Of a stretch of DNA of 64,000 nt, positions 54,219-63,574 are shown one piece after another. The stretch covers positions 30,940-94,939 of the forward strand of contig NZ_CP024637.1 in assembly GCF_009728735.1 (NCBI RefSeq). Direction: 5' to 3'. Both the position numbers and the translations under genes were made by a program. Each line of letters begins with the position of its first letter. Position 1 is the stretch's first letter. Under the pieces are notes generated by a model. It was not told the origin of the DNA and ran no database searches. It saw only the letters and a list, made by a program, of their open reading frames with translations. This DNA is from Pantoea phytobeneficialis. GTDB taxonomy: Bacteria > Pseudomonadota > Gammaproteobacteria > Enterobacterales > Enterobacteriaceae.

Positions 54219-55652
54219 ATGAGCACACTCCCTTTAGAAAACACCCTGCCGGTTTCGCAACCGGTCCGTTCGGTCAGCGACGTTGCGCGCCTGATCAATA
54301 CCCGCAGTGAGAAAAACAACTATGCCCGCATGATTGTGTTTCTTGCGCTTGGTGGCGTATTTCTTGACGCCTACGATCTCACCACGCTTTCCTACGGCAT
54401 TGATGATGTGGTTCGTGAATTCCAGATCTCGCCGTTTATTACCGGGCTGGTCACGTCATCGATCATGGTTGGCACTATCGTTGGCAACCTGATCGGCGGC
54501 TGGCTTACCGACAAATATGGCCGCTACTCGGTATTTATGGCCGACATGCTGTTTTTCGTGGTGTCGGCGATCGCCGCCGGGTTAGCGCCCAACGTCTGGG
54601 TACTGATTGGTGCCCGTTTCCTGATGGGGATTGGCGTGGGGATTGATCTGCCGGTCGCGATGTCCTACCTGGCCGAATTCTCCAAATTTGCCGGGAAAGG
54701 CAATAAAGCCGCGCGGCTCGCTGCGTGGTGCCCGATGTGGTATGCCGCCTCGACGCTCTGCTTCCTGCTGATCTTTGCTCTCTACTTTCTGCTCCCGAAA
54801 GAACACCTCGACTGGCTGTGGCGAGCTTCGTTGCTGTTTGGCGCGGTGCCTGCACTGCTGATTATCGCGGTGCGTAGCAAGTTTATGAATGAATCCCCGT
54901 TATGGGCGGCTAATCAGGGGGACCTGAAATCGGCGGTGCGCATCCTGCGTGATTCCTACGGCATCCATGCCCATGAAGCGGAACCCGAAACGCCCCCGGC
55001 CTCTGCGGCACCGAAAGTCAGTTTCCGCGTGCTGTTCCAGAAGCCGTGGCGTGAACGCACCATCGTCGCCGGGGTGATGAATATCTGCATCTCGTTTGAA
55101 TACACCGCCATCGCCTTCTTCCTGCCATCCATTCTGGCCCAGTTCCTCGGGGCTGGGGTGTTTGAAACCATTTCTGCCTCGCTGGGCCTGAATGCGTTGT
55201 TTGCCTTTACCGGCGGCCTGCTGGGGATGCGCCTGGCGTGGAAATATCCGTCGCGCCATGTGGCGATTGCCGGATTTGCCTTGCAGTTTGTCGCACTGAT
55301 CGCACTGGCCTTGATTGGTCATCCCGAAGCGCTGGCAGGCATTGTGTTTGCGGTGTTGATGCTCGGTCTGTGGCTGTTTGCGGAAGGATTCGGCCCCGGC
55401 GCGCAGTTGATGGTCTATCCGGCGCTGTCATATCCCACGTCGATTCGCGCTACCGGCGTCGGATTTAGCCGTGCACTGTCGGGTATCGGTAGTGCGTTAG
55501 CGCTGTTTATTCTGCCGATTCTTCAGGCCTCGCTTGGCACCAACATGTTCTGGGTGGTTTCGCTCAGCGCCATCATCCCGATTTTCTTCCTGCTGGCGGT
55601 GCGTCACGAGCCAACCCGCCACGATATCGATGATCTTTCCCATCAGGAGTGA
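54219..55652 (+). CDS. MFS transporter (metabolite:H+ symporter type)
   Basis: 477 residues, 12 helices. GGVFLDAYDLTTLSYGIDDVVREF and GNLIGGWLTDKYGRYSVFMADMLFFVVSAIAAGLAPNVWVLIGARFLMGIGVGIDLPVAMSYLAEF (loop 2-3 GG..D..GR motif) place it in the MFS general/sugar-porter-like group. With the downstream SfnB-like gene 3 bases away, import of an organosulfur or aromatic acid is likely. Its own promoter region follows a terminator. Confidence 0.85.
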   Translation: MSTLPLENTLPVSQPVRSVSDVARLINTRSEKNNYARMIVFLALGGVFLDAYDLTTLSYGIDDVVREFQISPFITGLVTSSIMVGTIVGNLIGGWLTDKYGRYSVFMADMLFFVVSAIAAGLAPNVWVLIGARFLMGIGVGIDLPVAMSYLAEFSKFAGKGNKAARLAAWCPMWYAASTLCFLLIFALYFLLPKEHLDWLWRASLLFGAVPALLIIAVRSKFMNESPLWAANQGDLKSAVRILRDSYGIHAHEAEPETPPASAAPKVSFRVLFQKPWRERTIVAGVMNICISFEYTAIAFFLPSILAQFLGAGVFETISASLGLNALFAFTGGLLGMRLAWKYPSRHVAIAGFALQFVALIALALIGHPEALAGIVFAVLMLGLWLFAEGFGPGAQLMVYPALSYPTSIRATGVGFSRALSGIGSALALFILPILQASLGTNMFWVVSLSAIIPIFFLLAVRHEPTRHDIDDLSHQE

Positions 55653-55655
55653 ACC

Positions 55656-56867
55656 ATGACCTTATTAGCTACAGGTACTGACTATGCGCGGCTGGCCGCA
55701 CATTTCCGCCCGGTGTTTGAACGCATCGCCACAGGTGCAGCCGACCGTGAGCGTCATCGTACGTTGCCGGATGAACCGCTGACCTGGCTGAAAGAAGCGG
55801 GCTTTGGCACGGTGCGGATTCCGCAGGAAAAAGGCGGTTGGGGCGCTTCGCTGCCGCAGCTGTTCCAATTGTTGACTGAACTGGCTGAAGCCGATTCGAA
55901 TCTGCCGCAGGCGCTGCGCGCGCATTTTGCTTTCGTCGAAGATCGTCTCAATCAGCCGGACAGTCCGGCGCGCGATGGCTGGTTCCGGCGTTTTATTGAT
56001 GGTGAGCTGGTGGGGAGTGGTTGGACTGAGATTGGTACGGTGAAACTGGGGGATGTCATCACCCGCGTCACGCCAGGTGAAAAGGGCTGGACGCTGAACG
56101 GCGAGAAATTTTATAGCACCGGCACCCTGTTTGCCGACTGGATTGATGTCTATGCGCGGCGCAATGACAATCAGGGGGATGTGATAGCGCTGGTCAACAC
56201 GCATCAACCCGGCGTCAGCCTTGAAGATGACTGGGATGGCTTCGGCCAGCGTCTGACCGGTAGCGGCACCACCCGTTTCGCTAATGCCCACGTTGAGCAG
56301 GAGCATGTGTTCGATTTTGCCGAGCGTTTCCGTTACCAGACCGCGTTCTACCAGCATGTGCTGCTGGCGACGCTGGCCGGGATTGCGCGAGCTGCCGCGC
56401 GTGATGCGGCACAGGGGGTGAAGGCACGCCAGCGTATCTACAGTCACAGCAACGGCAGTGCCTCACGCCAGGATGTGCAGGTGTTGCAGGTGGTGGGTGA
56501 AGTGACCAGCCTCGCCTTTGCCGTGGAGGCGACGGTGATCCGTGCCGCACATTCACTGCAATCAGCATATGAGGCCCATATCAGCGGTGACGAGGTTTAT
56601 CTCAAACAGGTGAATGACCTGGCAGAAGCGGAAGCCGGGCAGGCGCAGGTGATCGCCAGCGAACTGGTGCCGCGTGCCGCGACTGAGTTGTTTAATGCGT
56701 TAGGCGCTTCTGATACTCGCTTAAGCAAAGCATTGGATCGCCACTGGCGTAATGCACGCACCGTGGCATCACATAATCCGGTGATCTACAAAGCGCGTGA
56801 TATCGGTGACTGGCAGGTAAATGGTACATCGCCAACCGCCATCTGGCAGATCGGCAGGGGAGAATGA
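55656..56867 (+). CDS. SfnB/DszC-like flavin-dependent oxidoreductase (acyl-CoA dehydrogenase fold)
   Basis: 403 residues: N-terminal helical domain (FRPVFERIATGAADRERHRTLPDEPLTWLKEAGFGTVRIPQEKGGWGASLPQ), central sheet (GSGWTEIG, GEKFYSTGTLFADWIDVYAR) and C-terminal helices (ALDRHWRNARTVASHNPVIYKARDIGDW). The WRNARTVASHNP motif marks the DszC/SfnB monooxygenase branch, which uses reduced flavin to oxidise organosulfur or N compounds rather than acyl-CoA. Last gene of the rightward locus, followed by a terminator. Confidence 0.88.
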   Translation: MTLLATGTDYARLAAHFRPVFERIATGAADRERHRTLPDEPLTWLKEAGFGTVRIPQEKGGWGASLPQLFQLLTELAEADSNLPQALRAHFAFVEDRLNQPDSPARDGWFRRFIDGELVGSGWTEIGTVKLGDVITRVTPGEKGWTLNGEKFYSTGTLFADWIDVYARRNDNQGDVIALVNTHQPGVSLEDDWDGFGQRLTGSGTTRFANAHVEQEHVFDFAERFRYQTAFYQHVLLATLAGIARAAARDAAQGVKARQRIYSHSNGSASRQDVQVLQVVGEVTSLAFAVEATVIRAAHSLQSAYEAHISGDEVYLKQVNDLAEAEAGQAQVIASELVPRAATELFNALGASDTRLSKALDRHWRNARTVASHNPVIYKARDIGDWQVNGTSPTAIWQIGRGE

Positions 56868-56871
56868 ATGG

Positions 56872-56892
56872 GGGGCGTGAAGCGCCCCTTTT
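56872..56892 (+). terminator. Intrinsic terminator after the SfnB-like gene
   Basis: GGGGCG/CGCCCC stem with TGAAG loop followed by TTTT. Confidence 0.8.
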
Positions 56893-56894
56893 GC

Positions 56895-56968
56895 CCGTAG
56901 CGGCACGATTTACCGCGCTCTTTTGACCTTTTGGCTGACAAAATGCGCGATAAATCGTGCCGCTACGA
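56895..56968. repeat. REP-like inverted pair
   Basis: CCGTAGCGGCACGATTTACC at 56895-56914 and GCGCGATAAATCGTGCCGC at 56946-56964. Lies between the terminator and the convergent ssuA-like gene. Confidence 0.78.
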
Positions 56969-56977
56969 TGTAGATCT

Positions 56978-57928
56978 TTATTGCTTATCCAGCGACCAGG
57001 TGGCGCTGCGTACATCCACCTTCACCGGCAACAACCCAACGCGCGTAAAGGTATCCGCCAGCGCCTGCTGTTCATCAAACACCTGCGGCGTCATGCGTTG
57101 TGCACCATACGGCAGACGCGCCAGCGTGGTTTGCCAGATGGCCTTATCCAGTCCGGTCGATTTTGACAGAATGGCGGCGGCATCGTCCTGATGGTGGTTA
57201 GCCCAGTCACTCAGTTTACTTAACTCATCCACTACCTGTTTTGCGGTTTGCGGATGTTCCTCAGCAAAACGACGGCTGGCAAGGTAGAAGGTGTAATGCG
57301 GCACTAAACCTTCGGCATTGCGTACCTGGCGTGCGCCGGTGTGTGCTTCAACTTCGGCGAGGAACGGGTCCCAGATAACCCAGGCGTCAATGGCACCCTT
57401 TTGGAAGGCTGCGCGAGCATCAGCCGGTGGCAGGTACACCGGAGTGATGTCTTTATAGTTCAGCCCGGCATCTTCCAGCGCTTTAACCAGCAGATAATTG
57501 ACGTCCGAACCCTTATTCAGACCTACTCGCTTTCCTTTGAGATCGGCAACGTTGTGAATCGGGGAATCTTGCGGCACCACGATGGCTTCGGTTTTCGGGT
57601 TAGCAGGGGAGTGGGCGAGATAGATCAGATCGGCCTTTGCCGCCTGAGCAAAAGCGGGAGGGGCGTCCCCGGTCGCCGCCAGATCGATGCTACCGACATT
57701 CAGACCTTCCAGCATTTGCGGCCCGGCAGGAAACTCAATCCAGCGAACGTTAATGCCTTCCTTTTTCAGGGTTTCATCCAGCGTGCCGCGATATTTCAGC
57801 AACGCAAAGATATTGGCTTTCTGATAACCGATGTTGACGGTTTCCGGGTTGGCAGCAAAGCTGTGCGCGGAAAGCAGACCAAGGCTTAACGCCAGCGTGC
57901 TTAATAAATGCGTTTTACGTTTCATCAT
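56978..57928 (-). CDS. ssuA: Periplasmic aliphatic sulfonate-binding protein (SsuA-like), orphan
   Basis: 316 residues from ATG 57928 (57925 also possible). Sec signal peptide MMKRKTHLLSTLALSLGLLSAHSFA. The mature protein has VNIGYQKANIFALLK, IEFPAGPQMLEGLNVGSIDLAATGDAPPAFAQA, KGKRVGLNKGSDVNYLL and WVIWDPFLAEVE, typical of SsuA. No ssuB/ssuC genes are beside it, so it may feed a transporter elsewhere. It is convergent with the SfnB-like gene and is a clear homologue of the sensor domain in the regulator at 45177. Confidence 0.9.
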   Translation of the reverse strand: MMKRKTHLLSTLALSLGLLSAHSFAANPETVNIGYQKANIFALLKYRGTLDETLKKEGINVRWIEFPAGPQMLEGLNVGSIDLAATGDAPPAFAQAAKADLIYLAHSPANPKTEAIVVPQDSPIHNVADLKGKRVGLNKGSDVNYLLVKALEDAGLNYKDITPVYLPPADARAAFQKGAIDAWVIWDPFLAEVEAHTGARQVRNAEGLVPHYTFYLASRRFAEEHPQTAKQVVDELSKLSDWANHHQDDAAAILSKSTGLDKAIWQTTLARLPYGAQRMTPQVFDEQQALADTFTRVGLLPVKVDVRSATWSLDKQ

Positions 57929-58028
57929 TGTTCTCGCGTGGTTTTTTTTACCACCATAGCAAAGCGCATATATAACCAATAAATAACGATTTTCGATCGC
58001 TTATAACTTTATTTCGAATTTTGCGCCA

Positions 58029-58042
58029 TTCACTGTAATCAG
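58029..58042 (-). repeat. Isolated exact copy of the plasmid iteron
   Basis: TTCACTGTAATCAG, identical to the origin iteron core, lies in the intergenic region between ssuA and the FUSC gene, 15.6 kb beyond the main array. A 14-base exact match by chance is improbable in a window of this size. Confidence 0.7.
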
Positions 58043-58122
58043 TTGTCGGGTGAAAATGGCGGCTGAAATTTCCATAGATGCCCATATAATTAGCACGGTA
58101 ATAATTTGTATAACAAATCAAA

Positions 58123-60240
58123 ATGCCTTCCTCCCAGGCTTCTGCCAGGATACGCTTATCCGTGCCTGCTCAAGGTCTTTTTTGCTTTATGAAGTGGCTT
58201 TCTCAAAGTGCAGTGCTGTTTTCTGCCAAAACTTGTCTTGCCGCCTTTCTGGCTTTTTACATTGCTCTGGAACTCAATCTCGATAAACCGGCCTGGTCGT
58301 TGACCACCGTGTATGTCGCCTCGCAGCTCTATTCTGCTTCGACGGTGTCCAAATCCATCTTCCGCTTTATGGGAACGGTGCTGGGCGGGTTATTCACGCT
58401 GTTGATCTATCCAATGACGGTACAGGAACCGATGCTGTTCAGCCTGTGCATCTCGCTGTGGGTGGCGGTGTGTCTCTATCTCTCGCTGCATGACCGGACG
58501 CCAAAAAGTTATGTCTTTATGCTGGCGGGCTACAGCGCCGCCATTATGGGATTTCCCGATGTCACTTCACCGGCATCGATCACCTACACCGTGATTTCAC
58601 GTATCGAGGAAATCACCGTCGCAATTGTGTGCAGTAGCCTGGTGCATCGTCTGATCATGCCGGTATCAATGCGCCATCTGCTGGAGCAGAGTGTCAGCCA
58701 GTGGTATCAAAATGCGCGCAAGCTATGCAGCGAACTGGTGACATCGACACCTAATGATAAGGCGCTTGAGCGGGAAGGCATCCTGATTCAGATGGCTAAC
58801 TATCCCCTCAATGTGGAGACGCTGATTACTCACTGTGTTTATGAAGGCGATGCGGCGCGCCGTCTGGTGCGTCTGGTAAGCGTGCAGTATCAACATCTTT
58901 CATATCTGATCCCGACACTAACGGCGATTGAGTCACGGCTTAACTTGCTGGCACAGCAGCAAATTCTTTTCCCCGAGTATGTGGCGCAGGCGTTTCAGCA
59001 ATTTCTCGTCTGGCTGAACGGTGCAGAAGACCAACCGGTGCATGACCATTTGCTGGCGGCGCAGGAACAACTCAAACTGGCGTGGGAGGAGGGCCGGCTT
59101 AACAGCGAAGAAAGCATTTTGCTGCTGGGATTGCTGGAGCGTTTGCTGAATTTTGTCCGTATTGCCAATGCCTACCACAGCGTCAGTGAGCGTGTCAGTG
59201 AGTGGACACCAACGGTGAAACCGGGGAAAACCGTGGTGCGCAGCCACCGCCATATCGACAAAGGCTTATTGTTACTCTCCTCTTTCACCGCCTTTACCGC
59301 CACCTTCGCCACCTGCCTGTTTTGGATTGGCAGCGGCTGGGTCGATGGTTCGACTGCGCCGATGATGGCGGCGGTACTTTGCTCATTCTTTGCCGGCATG
59401 GATAGCCCGATTGCTCCGATGAAGCTGTTCCTTAAGGGGGTGATCATCGCGGTGGCGATCAGCCTGATGTATATCGTCTTTCTCATTCCACAGGCGGTGA
59501 CGTTTGAAGCCTTGGTGATCTGTCTGGCTCCAGGATTACTGGCGTTGGGGCTGGTGATTGCCAATCCCTCCACCAACCTGATTGGCCTGATTGTGGCGAC
59601 CCAAATACCGGGTTTTATCGGGATGAGTCACCACTTCAAACCTGACTTACTGCTTATAGTGAATGCGGTGCTGTCGACGATGGTAGGGATTGTGATTGGC
59701 GTGGTGATCACCGCCTTAATCCGTAATAAACGTCCCTCCTGGACGGCGAAGCGCGCGGTACGTAAGGGCATTCGTGAGCTGCTGCAATTTATCACCACGA
59801 TGCGGCTGGATGGCGTGACGATGTCGATGCGACAGCAGTTCGTGGCGCGTACGCTGGATAAGGTCAACGTGATCCTGCCACGTAAGCGGGTTGATCCGGT
59901 GCCGGATCTGGTGTCCGGTGGCAACCTGATTGCTGAAGCCTGGCTGGGAGCCAATTGCTATGACTTTTACGTACGGCATCAGGCGCTACTGGCGACGCAT
60001 CACATCGATAGTGGCGCAATGTTCCATGAGTTAAGCCAGTTCCTTAAGCTGCGCCTGAAATCATTGCAGACGCAGCCGCAGCCAGCCTTGCTGATGGAGC
60101 TGAATCATTTATTACTCGGCCTGGAAGCGGGTGCCATGCAGGAACGTGCGTTATTTGCTCCACTGTTCCATTTGTTCAATATTCGGTTATCGTTGTTTCC
60201 GACGGCACGCTGGCCGGAAAGGATAAAGGACACAGAATGA
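58123..60240 (+). CDS. FUSC-family efflux protein (AaeB/fusaric acid resistance-like)
   Basis: 705 residues with two hydrophobic blocks, each of about five or six helices (about 30-180 and 385-550), separated by a long cytoplasmic domain: the AaeB/YccS layout. First helix region SAKTCLAAFLAFYIALELNLDKPAWSLTTVYV and VLGGLFTLL are typical. These proteins export aromatic carboxylic acids, usually with an MFP partner (AaeA), which is absent here. ATG 58123 begins the open frame but lacks a clear ribosome site; ATG 58189 (MKWLSQSA) is a good alternative that matches the family N-terminus. Confidence 0.85.
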   Translation: MPSSQASARIRLSVPAQGLFCFMKWLSQSAVLFSAKTCLAAFLAFYIALELNLDKPAWSLTTVYVASQLYSASTVSKSIFRFMGTVLGGLFTLLIYPMTVQEPMLFSLCISLWVAVCLYLSLHDRTPKSYVFMLAGYSAAIMGFPDVTSPASITYTVISRIEEITVAIVCSSLVHRLIMPVSMRHLLEQSVSQWYQNARKLCSELVTSTPNDKALEREGILIQMANYPLNVETLITHCVYEGDAARRLVRLVSVQYQHLSYLIPTLTAIESRLNLLAQQQILFPEYVAQAFQQFLVWLNGAEDQPVHDHLLAAQEQLKLAWEEGRLNSEESILLLGLLERLLNFVRIANAYHSVSERVSEWTPTVKPGKTVVRSHRHIDKGLLLLSSFTAFTATFATCLFWIGSGWVDGSTAPMMAAVLCSFFAGMDSPIAPMKLFLKGVIIAVAISLMYIVFLIPQAVTFEALVICLAPGLLALGLVIANPSTNLIGLIVATQIPGFIGMSHHFKPDLLLIVNAVLSTMVGIVIGVVITALIRNKRPSWTAKRAVRKGIRELLQFITTMRLDGVTMSMRQQFVARTLDKVNVILPRKRVDPVPDLVSGGNLIAEAWLGANCYDFYVRHQALLATHHIDSGAMFHELSQFLKLRLKSLQTQPQPALLMELNHLLLGLEAGAMQERALFAPLFHLFNIRLSLFPTARWPERIKDTE

Positions 60241-60929
60241 AACTGATCGGCCTGATTGGCGGAATGAGCTGGGAATCGACGGCGCTCTATTATCGCATCA
60301 TCAATGAACAGGTAAAGCAGCAGTTGGGTGGATTGCACTCGGCACGCAGCCTGATGTACAGCGTTGATTTTCACGAAATCGAGCAATTACAGGTTGCCGG
60401 TGAGTGGCAAAAAGCCGGAGAGATTCTGGCGGCAGCGGCAGTCAGCCTTGAGCGGGGTGGAGCGGATTTCATCGTGCTCTGTACCAACACCATGCATAAG
60501 GTTGCCGGGCAAATTACGGCGGCGGTAAATATTCCGCTGCTGCATATTGCTGATGCTACGGCGGAGCGTATCCGTCAGTCAGGCGTGAAACGCGTCGGAT
60601 TGCTGGCGACGGCCTTTACTATGGAACAGGCGTTCTACAAAGGACGCCTGCAACAGGAGTACGGTATTGAGGTGCGGGTGCCCGCCGCCGCGCAGCGCAA
60701 GGTGGTGCATGACATCATTTATCAGGAGCTGTGTCTGGGGATCATTCGTGATGAGTCACGCGCGCGGTATCGCGAGATTATTGCGCAGCTGGTGGCTGAC
60801 GGGGCGGAAGCCATTATTCTCGGCTGCACGGAGATCACCTTGCTGGTGAAGCCGGAGGATGCCAGCGTGCCGCTGTTCGATACCACGCTGATTCATGCCC
60901 AGGATGCGGTGAAGGCCGCGTTATCGTAG
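60237..60929 (+). CDS. Aspartate/glutamate racemase family protein (YgeA-like)
   Basis: 230 residues. IGLIGGMSWESTALYYRIIN at the start, catalytic cysteines in VLCTNTMHK (near residue 82) and ILGCTEITLL (near residue 197). Interconverts amino acid enantiomers (broad-specificity racemase in YgeA). Start overlaps the FUSC stop by 4 bases, so the two are co-translated; the functional link is not obvious. Confidence 0.9.
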   Translation: MKLIGLIGGMSWESTALYYRIINEQVKQQLGGLHSARSLMYSVDFHEIEQLQVAGEWQKAGEILAAAAVSLERGGADFIVLCTNTMHKVAGQITAAVNIPLLHIADATAERIRQSGVKRVGLLATAFTMEQAFYKGRLQQEYGIEVRVPAAAQRKVVHDIIYQELCLGIIRDESRARYREIIAQLVADGAEAIILGCTEITLLVKPEDASVPLFDTTLIHAQDAVKAALS

Positions 60930-61054
60930 CAAAGCCGCCCGCCAAAATTGGTGTTATGCCGCAAAACTGACAGGTATTTGTTCACTAAATCACCTGTGTT
61001 GACTATTCTCTCCCGAAATTAAATGTTGTGAACTGACTTTCAGGGAGAGAAAGC

Positions 61055-63574
61055 ATGTTAACTAACACAAATTTCCGTGAGGATAATCGGAAGAGTTCGC
61101 GCAATCGTTACCTGTTATGCTTTGAAAATAAAGATGTTTATGCCGATGTTGAATCGTTTACGGGGGAGGAGGCACTCAGCCAACCGTGGCGTTATGCGAT
61201 CCGTTTTTGCTCTGAAGATCGTGATATCCCGCCTGATAGTCTGGTGATGAAAAAGGCCTCGTTCAGGATCCGCGCTCCCACAGATGGCAATCCCCCCGAG
61301 ACTCAGTGGCAAGAACAACGCGAAATCAATGGTGTGATAACCGGTATGGCGCGTGTCGCTGCCAGCCGCGATGAAGCGCTATACGAAATCACGCTTGAAC
61401 ATCCCCTCTCTTTGCTCGCTCATACCCGTCGTTTTGCCATTTTTCAGAATCTCGCCGTGCCTGAACTGGTTTGCCGTGTGCTCAAGTCGCACGGTATGCA
61501 TGGCTATGAAATCGATATGGATGGCCTGTGCTGGACTTACCCCGAGCGTGAAATGATTGTCCAGTGGGGGGAAACCGACTTGCATTTCATTCTGCGTCTG
61601 TTGTCTGAAGTGGGGATTTGGTTTCGCTTTGAGCCACATGAAACGACCAGCCATTTAACGGTCATGGTTTTTGGCGATATGCCGTCACGGTACATTTTTG
61701 GTCATAAAATCATCGCGTTACCCCAGGCTGGTATGTCGGGGCAGCACCTGACCATCCGCAATATGACCAGCTCTGCGTCGGTGGTGCCTGCGGCGGTTCA
61801 CACCCGCGACTATGACTACCGCATCCAACGCCTCACCGCCCTGGAATCCTTTGCGGATATGGGGAATGAAGCGCCTTTCACTCGCGGCCGTGATTACCAT
61901 TACGGCGATATTCATCACGGCGAAGGCGATCGCTGGGCAAGTATGCAGGGTGGCGAAGCCGAAACGGCCTGGTTTTTCGCCCGTATTCGTCATGAGCGCC
62001 ATTTATGTCAGCGCATCCGGCTCGCCGCACAGGTTGATGATCCCGCGCTGTTACCCGGTAGGGTGGTGGGAATTATCGGGGAACATCCCAGCTCTTTTGC
62101 AGATGGCATGCTGGTGGTGAGCCTGAACTGTCGTGGAGGTCGTAATACGCCTTTCCTGGCTGAGTTAAGCGGCATTCCCTTCAGCGCACGCGTGGCGTGG
62201 CGACCCGAACGGATCGCACGTCCCGTTATTGCGGGCACGGTACCGGCGCGAATCTCCGGCCTTCATCTTAATGACACTCTGGCGCGCCCCGATCGCCAGG
62301 GGCGCTACCGGGTTAAATTCAGCTTCGACCTGGATGAATGGGTGAAGGGGCAGGAGAGTATGCCGGTGCGTCTGGCGCGAATCTACGCGGGGGACCGTTT
62401 TGGCGTGCATTTCCCGCTACTGGATAACACCGAAGTCGCGATTGCCTTTGAAGGTGGTGATCCGGAGCGTCCCTACATTGCGCATGTCCTGCATGATGTT
62501 ATCAATCCAGACCTGGTCAATGATCTCAATAGCACACGCAACGTCATCCGTACCTTTGGAAAAAACAAATTGCGGATGGAGGATGAGAAAGGGCGTGAGC
62601 ATATCAAGCTGGCAAGCGAATTTGGTAAAACGCAGCTCAATATCGGCCATCTGGTAGACAGCAAGCGTCAAGCTCGCGGTGCGGGTGCTGAACTCCGTAC
62701 TCAGCACCATGCATCCGTCAGAGCAGGGGAGGGGATTCTCCTGACCACTGCTGCTCAGCCGAATGTTAATGGCAGCCAGCTTGAGATGGCCGCAACCATC
62801 CGCCATCTGGAGCAGGCGCTGAGCCTGGCTTATAGCCTACAAGGGAGTGCGGGCCAGGCCGGGGCTGATGCAGTGGATACCGCGCCCCAACATAACCAGT
62901 CGCTGACCGGGTTAAACAAACCGGGCATTGTTGCCTGGGCCGATGCGGGGTTGGTGCAGGCCACGCCGGAGAGCCTGCAACTTTCCGCCGGGCAGGATGC
63001 CGTCATTACCGCCAGCAATAACGGCAGCGTGAATATTTTTAAAACCTTATCACTGGCGGCTGGTCAGGGGATCTCCGCATTTGTGCGCCGTGTGGGGATC
63101 AAACTGATTGCCGCGTCCGGCCACATTAGCTTGCAGGCGCAGCGGGGCAAGCTAACCGCGCTGGCAGATCAGGATATGCAACTGACCAGCGTGAACGGCG
63201 AAGTGCAAATCAGCGCGAAGAAGGGGTTATTTCTTCACTGCGGTGGCGGCGGGATTCGCATCCATCCGGGCGGGGGCGTGGAAATTTTTTCGCCGAAATA
63301 CATTGAACAGAAATCACCGACGCTCAGTTACCAACAAGGTGAGATGGCGAAGATTGTGGATCCGGTATTTGCGGATAATCCGCTGGCGCGTCGGGTTCGT
63401 CTGTTTCGAGAGGGCGACCGCAAGCATCCACTGCTTAATCAGGCCTTTCAGGTCACTACCTCTGATGGCAGCGTGGTTGAGGGGGCCACCGATGCGAACG
63501 GTCATTCGCCGCTACTGGATTTGACCGAGACGGAACAGCTTGAAATAACGTTAATCAGGGAGGCAAAACGATGA
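61055..63574 (+). CDS. vgrG: Type VI secretion spike protein VgrG (TssI)
   Basis: 839 residues. N-terminal gp27-like region (YRYAIRFCSEDRDIPPDSLVMKKASFRI, LLAHTRRFAIFQNLAVPELVCRVLKSHG), then the gp5-like needle (GRYRVKFSFDLDEWVKGQESMPVRLARIYAGDRFGVHFPLLDNTEVAIAFEGGDPERPYI), a DUF2345-type stretch (SLAAGQGISAFVRRVGIKLIAASGHISLQAQRGKLTALADQDMQ) and a transthyretin-like tail (FQVTTSDGSVVEGATDANGHSPLLDLTE) that often carries the effector. GGGAGAG precedes the ATG. ATGA overlap with the effector gene. No other T6SS structural genes are in the window. Confidence 0.93.
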   Translation: MLTNTNFREDNRKSSRNRYLLCFENKDVYADVESFTGEEALSQPWRYAIRFCSEDRDIPPDSLVMKKASFRIRAPTDGNPPETQWQEQREINGVITGMARVAASRDEALYEITLEHPLSLLAHTRRFAIFQNLAVPELVCRVLKSHGMHGYEIDMDGLCWTYPEREMIVQWGETDLHFILRLLSEVGIWFRFEPHETTSHLTVMVFGDMPSRYIFGHKIIALPQAGMSGQHLTIRNMTSSASVVPAAVHTRDYDYRIQRLTALESFADMGNEAPFTRGRDYHYGDIHHGEGDRWASMQGGEAETAWFFARIRHERHLCQRIRLAAQVDDPALLPGRVVGIIGEHPSSFADGMLVVSLNCRGGRNTPFLAELSGIPFSARVAWRPERIARPVIAGTVPARISGLHLNDTLARPDRQGRYRVKFSFDLDEWVKGQESMPVRLARIYAGDRFGVHFPLLDNTEVAIAFEGGDPERPYIAHVLHDVINPDLVNDLNSTRNVIRTFGKNKLRMEDEKGREHIKLASEFGKTQLNIGHLVDSKRQARGAGAELRTQHHASVRAGEGILLTTAAQPNVNGSQLEMAATIRHLEQALSLAYSLQGSAGQAGADAVDTAPQHNQSLTGLNKPGIVAWADAGLVQATPESLQLSAGQDAVITASNNGSVNIFKTLSLAAGQGISAFVRRVGIKLIAASGHISLQAQRGKLTALADQDMQLTSVNGEVQISAKKGLFLHCGGGGIRIHPGGGVEIFSPKYIEQKSPTLSYQQGEMAKIVDPVFADNPLARRVRLFREGDRKHPLLNQAFQVTTSDGSVVEGATDANGHSPLLDLTETEQLEITLIREAKR

